Of a stretch of DNA of 64,000 nucleotides, positions 14,380 through 22,588 are shown piece by piece; the stretch's first letter is position 1, and each line of letters begins with the position of its first letter. This DNA is from Noviluteimonas sp052115395 (GTDB taxonomy: Bacteria > Pseudomonadota > Gammaproteobacteria > Xanthomonadales > Xanthomonadaceae), in NCBI GenBank assembly GCA_052115395.1, contig JBFRGO010000002.1. One strand, 5' to 3'. Made by a program: the position numbers and the translations under genes. The notes beneath the pieces are model-generated. The model worked only from the letters and a program-made list of their open reading frames with translations. It had not been told where the DNA came from and made no database searches.

Positions 14380-16745
14380 GGCGTGGGATCCGGGTCCTCA
14401 GGGGGCTGGCCCACGGCGGTTTCCGGCGGGACCAGGTACAGATCGCCGCGATTGTAGCCAAGGATGGCCCGGCGCAGCGTTTTACGTGTGTCCTGACCGG
14501 CCGAACCGAGGCCTTTCAGTTCGATCTCCAGCAGGATGCCCCGGCTGAGATCGCCTTCGCGATTGTGCACGTAGCGGCGCCCCACCAACCGAACGGCGAT
14601 GCAACAGCTGTCCCACTGCACGCCGAGGATCTGTTCCAGCGGCTTGTGGTCGGCGATGGAGTAGTAATGGCGCCCGACCACGCTCCAGGTGGGGTTGATC
14701 GGGTAGAGGAAGGAGAAGTCGGCCTGTTCGGAGACGTCGCGGCGGAAGCGGTAGGACAGGTTGACGATGCCGTCGTCGGGCAGCATGTAGCGGCCGCGGA
14801 CGCTCAACAGGTCCTTCTGGCGCTCCTTCGGGTTCCATTGGTACGACGCGCCGAGGTTCCAGCGGTCGCTCGGCGCCCAGCCCACGTCGGCCACCCACGC
14901 CGAGCGGCCCTTCTCGATCGGCAGCTCGCGCGGCAGCACGACGCGCGAGTCGTCGAAATACTTGATCTGGCCCAGGCTGGCCGACAAGCGCTCCTTGCCG
15001 TCGGACTCGCGCAGCAAGCGTGTGGTGAGCGCCAGGGTGAGCTGGTTCGCGTCGGCCTGGCGGTCGGCGCCGGAGTAACGGTTGTCGCGGAACAACTGGC
15101 CCCAGCTGAAGGTGAGCGCGCCGGTGTCGAAGACCGGCAGGTCGTCCTGGTTGCGGTAGGGCGCGTTCAAGTAGAACAGGCGCGGCTCGAGGGTCTGCAG
15201 GTAGGACTTGCCGTCCAGGGTGGTCGCGCGGTCGAAGTACAGGCCCGCGTCGACGCTGCCGATCGGCACGCTGCGCGTCGGCGATTGCGCCACGCGCGTG
15301 GCGCGCGCGTAGTCCTCGTCGACCTGGTAGGCCGTGTAGCGCCACGCGAGCGTGGGCTTGAAGAACCAGGCCGCGCCTTCCAGCGGCAGCGAGATGTAGG
15401 GCTTGATGTCCAGGCGCGAGCCGCCGCCCGAACCGAATTGGCGCGGCACGCCCGGCCGGGCCGGCTGCGAGATGAAGGCCGCATCCTTTTCGAAGCGCAC
15501 GGCCTCGGCGTCGACGCCGATGTCGAAGATCGTGTCGCGCCACTGGTAGGACGCGTAGGCGCGCGGCAGGCGATCGAAGGGCAGGCTGGATTCGCTCAGC
15601 GTGTAGTCGGCGAGCTGGTAGGTGTCGGCCATCAGGCCGGCGGTCCAGTTGCGGCCGCGGCCGTACAGGCCGACGTCGCTGTGCGCGTTGTATGCGGCGA
15701 TGCCCTGGATCGAGTTGTTGAAATCCTCGAAATAGCGCGGATCGCTGATGTGCATGATGTTGACGCGCGTCTGCCAGTTCCGCGACAGGTTGCGGTAGCC
15801 GTTGGCCGCGAAATACCCGCGGGAACCGAAGCCCGGCTCGTCTTCGCGCAGCTTGTCGTTGGGCATGTAGGCGCCGGAGATCGTCGCCATGCCGTCTTCG
15901 TGCAGGTAGCGGAACTCGGCGCCGAGCATCGACCCGCGCGCGGTCATGATCCGCGGGTACAACGTCATGTCGTAGTTGGGCGCCAGGTTGATGTAGATCG
16001 GCTGCTTGTAGTCCAGGCCGTTGCGGTCGGAGTTGGCCAGCGACGGGAACAACAGGCCGGTGCGGCGGCGATCGTCGATCGGGAACATGAACCACGGCAC
16101 GTACAGCACCGGCACCTTGCCCACGTGCAGGATCGCGTTGTGCGCGGTGGCGAAGCCCTCGGCCGAATCCACGTCGATGCGCTTGGCGCGCAGTTCCCAG
16201 TGGCGGTCGCGGGGGTCGCAGGTCGAATACGTGGAGTCGTGCAGGACGGCCTGCTGTCCGTGCAGGTCGATCTCCGAGGACTCGCCGTTGCCGCGGCGCG
16301 AGACCAACTGGTACTTCAGGTCCTCGATCTTGTGTTCGTCGGTGGCCTGGTTGCCTTCGGCGCGCTGCGCGGTGAGGCGCATCGCGGTGTCCTGGTAGCG
16401 GATGTTGCCTTCGGCGATGTAGCGCTCGGTGTCGGTGTCGTACTTCAGGCGGTCGGCGCCGAGGAACTGGTCGCCGCGGCGCAACGCGACGTTGCCTTCG
16501 AACTGGGGCGCGACCGTGGTGCCCGAGAGCGTGTCGCCCTCCACCCGGGTCGGCGCCGTGGCGCGCGTGCCGATGTTGATGCCGGTGGCGGGCACGTCGT
16601 CGAACGGCGCGATCGCATCGCGCACGGGGCAAAGCGAAAAATCGAGCGGCATGTCCTCCATCGACTGGGCCCGGGCCTGCGCGGTGAGCGAAAGGCCGAT
16701 GCACAGGGCGAGGGTGGACGGACGGAGGCTGGAGCGCACGGACAT
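14376..16745 (-). CDS. lptD: LPS-assembly protein LptD
   Basis: Outer-membrane barrel that, with LptE, inserts lipopolysaccharide into the outer leaflet. The predicted 789-residue protein has a signal peptide, an N-terminal beta-jellyroll/OstA region (about 85-200, GDQFLGADRLKYDTD, IEDLKYQL) and a large barrel. Four cysteines match the inter-domain disulfides of E. coli LptD: one just after the signal peptide (FSLCP, C39), one in the jellyroll (YSTCDP) and a CC pair near the end (WDSCCI). The start at 16745 (MSVRSS) directly opens a signal peptide; in-frame ATGs at 16784 and 16823 would add 13-26 residues. It heads the surA-pdxA-rsmA-apaG-apaH operon. Confidence 0.95.
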   Translation of the reverse strand: MSVRSSLRPSTLALCIGLSLTAQARAQSMEDMPLDFSLCPVRDAIAPFDDVPATGINIGTRATAPTRVEGDTLSGTTVAPQFEGNVALRRGDQFLGADRLKYDTDTERYIAEGNIRYQDTAMRLTAQRAEGNQATDEHKIEDLKYQLVSRRGNGESSEIDLHGQQAVLHDSTYSTCDPRDRHWELRAKRIDVDSAEGFATAHNAILHVGKVPVLYVPWFMFPIDDRRRTGLLFPSLANSDRNGLDYKQPIYINLAPNYDMTLYPRIMTARGSMLGAEFRYLHEDGMATISGAYMPNDKLREDEPGFGSRGYFAANGYRNLSRNWQTRVNIMHISDPRYFEDFNNSIQGIAAYNAHSDVGLYGRGRNWTAGLMADTYQLADYTLSESSLPFDRLPRAYASYQWRDTIFDIGVDAEAVRFEKDAAFISQPARPGVPRQFGSGGGSRLDIKPYISLPLEGAAWFFKPTLAWRYTAYQVDEDYARATRVAQSPTRSVPIGSVDAGLYFDRATTLDGKSYLQTLEPRLFYLNAPYRNQDDLPVFDTGALTFSWGQLFRDNRYSGADRQADANQLTLALTTRLLRESDGKERLSASLGQIKYFDDSRVVLPRELPIEKGRSAWVADVGWAPSDRWNLGASYQWNPKERQKDLLSVRGRYMLPDDGIVNLSYRFRRDVSEQADFSFLYPINPTWSVVGRHYYSIADHKPLEQILGVQWDSCCIAVRLVGRRYVHNREGDLSRGILLEIELKGLGSAGQDTRKTLRRAILGYNRGDLYLVPPETAVGQPPEDPDPTP

Positions 16746-16944
16746 CCCGGTCGTTGCGTTGAGTCGGCGGGCAGGATGACGCATGGCCCCGGAACGGGCA
16801 ATGCACGCATCCATTCGCGCCATCGGCGCGTATCTCTCCGGGCAGGCAGGAAAAGCCTCCGCACCGTTTCACTTCCCCTGAACACCCCGCGACCGCGCAG
16901 ACGCCAAACTCTGCGCGGCCGCCCCCTTGCGAGGAGCCCATAAG

Positions 16945-17376
16945 ATGGACAAGACCGCCCGGCCGACCAATGCGCAGACCCGGAGCGACGCGCAGTGGCG
17001 CGAGCAACTCACGCCGGAGCAGTACGCCGTGTGCCGCTGTTCGGGCACCGAACGCGCCTTCACCGGCAAGTACTGGGACCACAAGGCCGACGGCGTCTAC
17101 ACGTGCGTGGCCTGCGGCACCCCGTTGTTCCTGTCCGACGCCAAGTACGACTCGGGCAGTGGCTGGCCCAGCTACTTCGAACCGGTCTCGCCCAGCGCGG
17201 TGACCGAGCATGTCGACGAAGGACACGGCATGCGTCGCGTCGAAGTGCGCTGCGCGAGCTGCGATTCGCACCTGGGCCACGTCTTCCCCGACGGCCCGAA
17301 GCCGACCGGCCTGCGCTACTGCATCAATTCGGCCGCGCTGGACTTCCACCCCGTCGCCGAAGTGGGCGGCGGCTAG
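16945..17376 (+). CDS. msrB: Peptide-methionine (R)-S-oxide reductase
   Basis: Repairs methionine-R-sulfoxide in proteins. The 143-residue protein has two zinc CxxC pairs (C54/C57 and C103/C106), the conserved GSGWPSYFEP and the catalytic C126 in LRYCINSAAL. Extra cysteines C30 and C32 lie near the N-terminal GTERAF and could act as resolving residues (inference). GAGGAG eight bases before the ATG at 16945 fixes this start over the ATG at 16927. It is a single gene, divergent from lptD, and its end overlaps the convergent deacetylase-like gene by four bases. Confidence 0.95.
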   Translation: MDKTARPTNAQTRSDAQWREQLTPEQYAVCRCSGTERAFTGKYWDHKADGVYTCVACGTPLFLSDAKYDSGSGWPSYFEPVSPSAVTEHVDEGHGMRRVEVRCASCDSHLGHVFPDGPKPTGLRYCINSAALDFHPVAEVGGG

Positions 17377-18299
17377 GCCGCAGGCTGCAGGCCCGACAGC
17401 GCCGCCACGTGCGCGACGCTGCATTCGGCGAGCGCCTGCAGGTCGTATCCCCCCTCGAGCAACGACACCACCCGGCCGCCCGCGTGGCGGCCGGCGATGG
17501 CCGTCAGCTGCCCGGTGAGCCAGGCGTAATCGTCGGCCTGCAATTGCAGTTGCGCGAGCGGGTCGCGCCAGTGGGCATCGAAGCCCGCGGAGACGATCAG
17601 CAGTTGCGGCCGGAAATCCTCCAGCGCTGGCAACAGGCGCTCGCGCCATGCCGCGCGGAAGCCTTCGCCGCCCGAACCGGGGGGCAGCGGCGCGTTGAAG
17701 ATGTTCCCGTCGCCGCGTTCTTCGAGGTAGCCCGTGTCCGGGTACAGCGGCGACTGATGCGAACTCAGGTAAAGCACGCGCGGGTCGTGTTCGAAGATCG
17801 CCTGCGTGCCGTTGCCGTGGTGCACGTCGAAATCGATGATCGCCACGCGCTCCAGCTTGCCGTGTTCGATGGCGTGCGCGGCGGCCACCGCGGCGCTGTT
17901 GAACAGACAGAAGCCCATGGCCACGTCGCCCGTCGCGTGGTGGCCGGGCGGACGGACGGCGCAAAACGCGCGCGTGGCGTCACCGTGCAACACCGCATCG
18001 GTCGCGGCGATGGCGGCGCCGGCCGCGCGCAACGCAGCTTCGGCCGACGCGGGCGAGAGCACGGTGTCGGCATCCAGGTGCACGCGCGCCTTGGGTTGCG
18101 TATCGAGCACGGTGGCAACCAATTCCGGCGTGTGCACGCGCAGCAACTGGCCGCGCGTGGCGCGCGGCGCTTCGTGCCACTCCAGCGCGGGGAACGCGGC
18201 GTGCAGCGCATCGAGCACGGCGCGCAGGCGTTCGGGGCGTTCGGCGTGGCCCGGGCCGGTGTCGTGCGCCAGGCACGCCGGGTGGGTCCAGGCCTGCAT
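17373..18299 (-). CDS. Histone deacetylase-like / acetylpolyamine amidohydrolase family protein
   Basis: A 308-residue arginase-fold zinc deacetylase. The family signatures are VRPPGHHA (tandem active-site His), IIDFDVHHGNGTQ (zinc ligands), SAGFDAHWRDPL and LLEGGYDL. Bacterial members deacetylate small amines, acetylated polyamines or protein lysines; the substrate cannot be told from sequence. The start at 18299 shares one base with the stop of the upstream adenosyltransferase gene (TGATG), so the two are probably translationally coupled. It ends overlapping msrB tail to tail. Confidence 0.9.
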   Translation of the reverse strand: MQAWTHPACLAHDTGPGHAERPERLRAVLDALHAAFPALEWHEAPRATRGQLLRVHTPELVATVLDTQPKARVHLDADTVLSPASAEAALRAAGAAIAATDAVLHGDATRAFCAVRPPGHHATGDVAMGFCLFNSAAVAAAHAIEHGKLERVAIIDFDVHHGNGTQAIFEHDPRVLYLSSHQSPLYPDTGYLEERGDGNIFNAPLPPGSGGEGFRAAWRERLLPALEDFRPQLLIVSAGFDAHWRDPLAQLQLQADDYAWLTGQLTAIAGRHAGGRVVSLLEGGYDLQALAECSVAHVAALSGLQPAA

Positions 18300-18862
18300 C
18301 ACTTGCGGCGCTCGTGTTTCCACAGCACTTCGCCGTGCCCCGAGTCGCGCGCCAATACGCGCGCGAGCACGAACAGCAGGTCGGACAGGCGATTGAGGTA
18401 ACGGATCGCTTCGCCACGCACGGCGTCGTGGCGCGCGAGCGTGACGGTTTCGCGCTCGGCGCGGCGCACGATGGTGCGCGCGAGATGGCAACGCGCCGCG
18501 GCCTCGCCGCCGCCGGGCAGGATGAAATCCTTCAGCGGCGGAAGCGGATCGTTGAAGGCATCCAGGTGCTGTTCGAGCGCATCGATGTCGCTTTCCTGGA
18601 TCGCCGCATGCCCCGGGATGCACAGCTCGCCGCCGAGGTCGAACAACTGGTGCTGCACGGTCGTCAGCAGTGCGACGATGGCCTCGCCCTGCGGCGCCGG
18701 CATGGGCGCGGCGAGCAGCAGGCCGATCGCGGAGTTGGCTTCATCGACGGTGCCGTAGGCCGCCACGCGCGCCGAATCCTTCGCAACGCGCGTGCCGTCG
18801 CCGAGACCGGTCGTACCGTCGTCGCCGGTCTTGGTGTAGATCTTGCTGAGGCGATTGCCCAT
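18299..18862 (-). CDS. Cob(I)yrinic acid a,c-diamide adenosyltransferase (PduO/MMAB type)
   Basis: Attaches adenosine from ATP to cob(I)alamin to make coenzyme B12. The 187-residue protein has the N-terminal TKTGDDGTTGLGDGTRVAKD signature, the AYGTVDEANSAIG helix and the C-terminal RRAERETV and RYLNRLSDLLF motifs of the PduO-type family. It is 21 bases downstream of a DUF6580 membrane protein gene and overlaps the deacetylase-like gene by one base. No other corrinoid genes are in the window, so salvage rather than synthesis of B12 is the simplest reading (inference). Confidence 0.95.
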   Translation of the reverse strand: MGNRLSKIYTKTGDDGTTGLGDGTRVAKDSARVAAYGTVDEANSAIGLLLAAPMPAPQGEAIVALLTTVQHQLFDLGGELCIPGHAAIQESDIDALEQHLDAFNDPLPPLKDFILPGGGEAAARCHLARTIVRRAERETVTLARHDAVRGEAIRYLNRLSDLLFVLARVLARDSGHGEVLWKHERRK

Positions 18863-18883
18863 CGACGCGTGTCGGCTGGGCGA

Positions 18884-19471
18884 TCAGACCGTCTGCGCGC
18901 GCAGCGCCGGCACGTGGCGGCGCAACAGCGCGAACCCGCCGAACAGCAGCGCCGAGTAGAACAACGTGCCGAGCACGGTCCACTGGAAGAAGGGCAGCGC
19001 CTGCACGTAGCAGGGGACGATCCCCGTCGTGCACGCCGGGTAGCCGGGCACCATCTGCGCGGTGAGCCACACGCCGAAGTTGCTCACCAGGAAGAACAGC
19101 ACCGAGCCGGCCAGCGAATAGCCCAGCACGCGCGCGCCGCTCACTTTGCCGCGCAAGCCGAAGCCCATCAGCGTGGTCAGCGCGATGCACGCGTAGACGA
19201 TCCAGAAGCTCGGCGTGGAGAAATACTCGGCATACGAGCCGCCCATCCGCTGCGCGAGCACCAGGTCGGACACGAACATGCCCGCCAGCGGCACCAGCAG
19301 CGCCCACTTGCGCGCGGCGAAGTAGGCACCGCCGAACAGGGCGATGGCCTCGACCGGCGAGAAGTTCGGCGGATGCGGCAAAAGGCGCGTCAGCGCGGCG
19401 ATCAGGATCAGGCCGGCCAGGGCGATGGGACCGGGCGCGATGGCGGCGGAAGACGAAGGCTCGCGATTCAT
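18884..19471 (-). CDS. DUF6580-type integral membrane protein, possible vitamin transporter component
   Basis: A 195-residue protein with about five to six transmembrane helices. Signature segments are PPNFSPVEAIALFGGAYFA, LAGMFVSDLVL, SNFGVWLTAQMVPGYP and CYVQALPFFQWTVLGTLFY, which I recognise as the DUF6580 pattern. The family resembles ECF-transporter S components in size and in the N-terminal motif. It heads the operon with the B12 adenosyltransferase, so B12 or precursor uptake is a reasonable hypothesis. That role is inference: no transport has been shown here and no ECF ATPase gene is nearby. Confidence 0.75.
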   Translation of the reverse strand: MNREPSSSAAIAPGPIALAGLILIAALTRLLPHPPNFSPVEAIALFGGAYFAARKWALLVPLAGMFVSDLVLAQRMGGSYAEYFSTPSFWIVYACIALTTLMGFGLRGKVSGARVLGYSLAGSVLFFLVSNFGVWLTAQMVPGYPACTTGIVPCYVQALPFFQWTVLGTLFYSALLFGGFALLRRHVPALRAQTV

Positions 19472-19502
19472 GCGTTGACGGGCGATGGAGCGGATGGACC
19501 GT

Positions 19503-19508
19503 TAGCAT
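19503..19508 (+). promoter_or_regulatory. Probable -10 element of the ubiH operon
   Basis: TAGCAT lies 32 bases before the ubiH ATG in the 69-base divergent gap with the DUF6580 gene. It belongs to the TAGxxT series seen before several genes of this window. Confidence 0.35.
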
Positions 19509-19540
19509 ACCCCACCCGCCCCCACGGACCTCCCACCGCC

Positions 19541-20749
19541 ATGCCCACCCCCCGTTTCGATGTGGCGATCGTCGGCGGAGGGCTCGTGGGCGCAAGCCTT
19601 GCCATCGCGCTGGACCGCATCGGCCGCAGCGTGGCGCTGGTGGAGGCCGCGCCGCCCGGCGCACCGCCGGCGGTGTTCGACGAACGCAACCTGAGCTTTG
19701 CCGAGGCGACCGTCCACGGCCTGCGCGCGCTGGGCGTGCTGCAGCGCCTGCGCGCACCGGTGGGGCTGATCCGCCGCATCCATGTCAGCCGCGCCGGCGA
19801 TTTCGGCCGCGTGGTGCTCGATGCCGCCGAACACGGCCGCGAGGCCTTCGGCCAGGTCGTCGTCGCGCGCGACTTCGGCCTGGCGCTCGAAGACGCCCTG
19901 AATGCCTGCACGCACGTGACGCGTTTTCGTCCGATGCGCTTCGAAGGCACGTCGATGGGCGAAGGCGCGCGCGTCCTGCAACTTCGCGATGCCGACGGCA
20001 ACGCGCACGCCATCGAAGCGCAGCTGCTCGTCGGTGCCGACGGCACGCGCTCCGGCGTGCGCGACGCATTGGACATCGGCGCCGACGAACACGATTTCCA
20101 GCAGACCCTGTTCGTCGCGCGCATCCGCGCCGAACGTGCGCCCGATGGGACCGCCTACGAACGCTTCGGTGCGAACGGCCCGACGGCGCTGCTGCCACGC
20201 GGCGACGGACATTTCGGCGTCGTGCACGGCGTCTCGCGCGACGAGGCCGACGCCGTTGCGGCGCTTCCCGAATCGGCCTGGCTCGAGCGCCTGCAAACCG
20301 CGTTCGGTTGGCGCGTCGGCCGCTTGCTGTCGAGCGGCCCGCGCAGCGCGTATCCGATCGTGCAGGTCGTCGCACGCGCGTTGACCGCGCAGCGCGCGGC
20401 GATGGTCGGCAATGCGGCGCAGACGCTGCATCCGATCGGCGCGCAGGGCTTCAACCTGGGCCTTCGCGATGCGCTGACGCTCGCCGAATTGATCGAAGCC
20501 GGCGGCGACACGGGCGATCCGGCACTGCTCGCCGAACACGCGCGTCGTCGCGCGGACGATCGCGAACGCACGCTGCAATTCTCCGGCGGCCTCGCGCGCC
20601 TGACCGCGAACGACGGCAAAGCGATACGCCCGCTGCGCAGCCTCGGCTTCGGCGCCGTGCAGCATCTGCCCGCGCTGCGTGCGCAACTGGTCGGTGGCGC
20701 ACTGGGCTATCGCGGCGACGTGCCGCGCCTGTGCAGGGGCGAGGCATGA
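19541..20749 (+). CDS. ubiH: 2-octaprenyl-6-methoxyphenol hydroxylase (UbiH)
   Basis: FAD monooxygenase of ubiquinone synthesis. The 402-residue protein begins with the FAD-binding VAIVGGGLVGASLAIAL and has the VGADGTRS motif (about 168) and the C-terminal GNAAQTLHPIGAQGFNLGLRD, whose N-A-A-Q-T-L form is characteristic of UbiH rather than UbiI. Its stop overlaps the next hydroxylase gene by four bases (ATGA), and both presumably act in the same multi-enzyme Ubi complex at the membrane. Confidence 0.93.
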   Translation: MPTPRFDVAIVGGGLVGASLAIALDRIGRSVALVEAAPPGAPPAVFDERNLSFAEATVHGLRALGVLQRLRAPVGLIRRIHVSRAGDFGRVVLDAAEHGREAFGQVVVARDFGLALEDALNACTHVTRFRPMRFEGTSMGEGARVLQLRDADGNAHAIEAQLLVGADGTRSGVRDALDIGADEHDFQQTLFVARIRAERAPDGTAYERFGANGPTALLPRGDGHFGVVHGVSRDEADAVAALPESAWLERLQTAFGWRVGRLLSSGPRSAYPIVQVVARALTAQRAAMVGNAAQTLHPIGAQGFNLGLRDALTLAELIEAGGDTGDPALLAEHARRRADDRERTLQFSGGLARLTANDGKAIRPLRSLGFGAVQHLPALRAQLVGGALGYRGDVPRLCRGEA

Positions 20750-21939
20750 GCCGTCGCGGACGCCTGGATGCGGTGATCGTCGGCGGCGGCGTCGTCGGTT
20801 GCGCCGCCGCGCTTGCGCTGGCGAAGCAGGGGCTCGAGGTCGCGCTGCTCGAAGCGCATGTCCCCGCCGCGTGGTCGCCTTCCAAACGCGACCTGCGCGT
20901 CTATGCCTTCGCACCCGACAACGCCGCGCTACTCGATCGCATCGGCGTGTGGCGCAGCGTGCGCGAAGCGCGCCTCCAACCCTATCGCCGCATGCGCGTG
21001 TGGGACGCGGCGGGCGGCGGCGAATTCGCATTCGACGCGGACACGCTCGCGCGCGCCGAACTGGGTTGGATCGTCGAACACAATCTCCTCGTCGACCGAC
21101 TGTGGAACGCATTGCCCGGCGCCGGCGTGCGCGTGCATGCGTCGACGCGCGCCGAAGCGATCGAAGCACACGACGAAGGCGTGCGCGTGCGCCTGGACGA
21201 TGGCGTGACGCTCGATGCGCGAGTGGTGCTCGCCGCCGATGGCGCGGAATCGGCCGTGCGCGCGATGGCCGGGTTCGAAACCGATCTCCACGACTACGCA
21301 CAGAAAGGCATCGTCGCGTACGTCGCCAGCGAGCGGCCACACGAAGACACCGCATGGCAACGCTTCCTGCCGGGCGGCCCGCTCGCGTTGTTGCCGTGCA
21401 TGCCCGGTGAGCATGGCGAGCACTTGAGTTCGATCGTGTGGACCGTGCCCGACGCGCAAGCGCAACGCCTGCTCGCGCTGGACGCCGACGCCTTCGGCGT
21501 CGAACTCACCAACGCCTTCGAACATCGCCTCGGCGCGCTGACGTTGCATTCCACGCGCGCGGCCTTCCCGCTGCGCCGGCAACTGGCGAACGACTACGCG
21601 AAGGGCCGTGTGTTGCTGCTCGGCGACGCCGCGCACGTCGTGCATCCGCTGGCCGGGCAGGGCGTGAACCTGGGCTTGCGCGACGTGTCCGCCCTGGCGC
21701 AATCGATCGAAGACGCCAACACGCGACGCACCGATTGGACCGCGCCGCATCGCATCGCGCGCTGGGCACGCGCGCGCCGCAGCGAGAACGCCACCAACGC
21801 GCACGCCTTCAGCGCGATCAACGCCCTGTTTTCGAACGACGACATGGCCAGCACGCTGTTGCGCGGCCCCTTGCTGGGGCTGGCCGGGAAGATGCCGCCA
21901 CTGGCGCATGCCCTGTGGCGGCACGCCGCGGGGGTTTGA
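20746..21939 (+). CDS. UbiI/VisC/Coq6-family FAD-dependent ubiquinone hydroxylase
   Basis: A 397-residue paralogue of UbiH. FAD motifs are VIVGGGVVGCAAALAL near the start, LAADGAESAVR (about 160) and LLGDAAHVVHPLAGQGVNLGLRDV (about 288). It probably hydroxylates another ring position (C5, or C6 as UbiF) of the ubiquinone precursor; position cannot be assigned from motifs. It is translationally coupled to ubiH through an ATGA overlap. A symmetrical hairpin follows in the convergent gap. Confidence 0.9.
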   Translation: MSRRGRLDAVIVGGGVVGCAAALALAKQGLEVALLEAHVPAAWSPSKRDLRVYAFAPDNAALLDRIGVWRSVREARLQPYRRMRVWDAAGGGEFAFDADTLARAELGWIVEHNLLVDRLWNALPGAGVRVHASTRAEAIEAHDEGVRVRLDDGVTLDARVVLAADGAESAVRAMAGFETDLHDYAQKGIVAYVASERPHEDTAWQRFLPGGPLALLPCMPGEHGEHLSSIVWTVPDAQAQRLLALDADAFGVELTNAFEHRLGALTLHSTRAAFPLRRQLANDYAKGRVLLLGDAAHVVHPLAGQGVNLGLRDVSALAQSIEDANTRRTDWTAPHRIARWARARRSENATNAHAFSAINALFSNDDMASTLLRGPLLGLAGKMPPLAHALWRHAAGV

Positions 21940-21947
21940 ACCAACGC

Positions 21948-21972
21948 AAACGCCGGCGATCTGCCGGCGTTT
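21948..21972. terminator. Bidirectional terminator-like hairpin
   Basis: A perfect 10-bp inverted repeat (AAACGCCGGC / GCCGGCGTTT) with a GATCT loop lies between the convergent hydroxylase and EF-hand genes. The stem ends in TTT on either strand, fitting a two-way terminator. Confidence 0.7.
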
Positions 21973-21996
21973 CCGTTCCTGGGTTGCAACGATTGC

Positions 21997-22500
21997 TTAC
22001 TGCAACCAGCCCTTCATTTCGTCCTTGGACAGGCGTCCGTTGTGGTTGCTGTCGACCACGTGGAATTCGCGCATCAAATCATCGTTGCCGCTCGCACGGA
22101 CTTCAGCACGGCTGACGCTGCCGTCGCCGTTCTTGTCCAGCGCGCTCCAATCGACCTTGTAGTTGGAGGAGATCGAATCGGGCGCGTGCTCATGCACGGC
22201 AACCGGCGCGCCCGGCGGCGGAGGCGGTGGCGTCGGCGGCATCGGTGCGCCCGGCGGAGCAGGAGGCGGAGGCGGCGGAGGCGGCACCGGCGCTTCGGGC
22301 GGCGCAGGGGCGCCCGGCGGTGGCGGCATCGGCGCGGCCGGCGGCGCGGGTGGTTGGTCCGTCGGCGGCATCGGCGCCATCGGTGGCATCGGCTGCGTCT
22401 GCGGATCGGTCGGTGTCGGCGTGGGCGCGGTTTGCGCGAAGGCCGGCGCGATCGCCAGCGCCGCGAGCAAACCAAGGAACAACGGGGTCTTGCGGGTCAT
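21997..22500 (-). CDS. Secreted proline-rich EF-hand protein
   Basis: A 167-residue exported protein: signal peptide (1-22, APAFA), a long Pro/Ala/Met-rich segment (about 25-98, with runs of up to eight Pro), then two EF-hands. Loop 1 is DKNGDGSVSRAE (122-133) and loop 2 is DSNHNGRLSKDE (150-161); both have acidic or Asn ligands at 1, 3 and 5, Gly at 6 and Glu at 12, so calcium binding is likely. GGGAG eight bases before the ATG at 22500 supports this start. The linker may span peptidoglycan or the periplasm (inference). Function is unknown; xanthomonads carry similar EF-hand proteins. Confidence 0.8.
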   Translation of the reverse strand: MTRKTPLFLGLLAALAIAPAFAQTAPTPTPTDPQTQPMPPMAPMPPTDQPPAPPAAPMPPPPGAPAPPEAPVPPPPPPPPAPPGAPMPPTPPPPPPGAPVAVHEHAPDSISSNYKVDWSALDKNGDGSVSRAEVRASGNDDLMREFHVVDSNHNGRLSKDEMKGWLQ

Positions 22501-22588
22501 TGCGAGCACTCCCTGCGGTGGACTGCGCGACCGTAGGAGCGCGGGGATCAAACGTCCGTCAATTCACGCGACCGCCCATTGCCGCCGT

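Noticed and set aside
16746..16823. Longer LptD start at 16823 or 16784
   Set aside because: These add a basic stretch before the signal peptide without a better ribosome site; 16745 begins the signal peptide directly. Not fully excluded.
14482..17964. 1160-codon minus-strand frame spanning lptD and msrB
   Set aside because: It runs out of frame through lptD and antisense to msrB; both have clear motifs in other frames.
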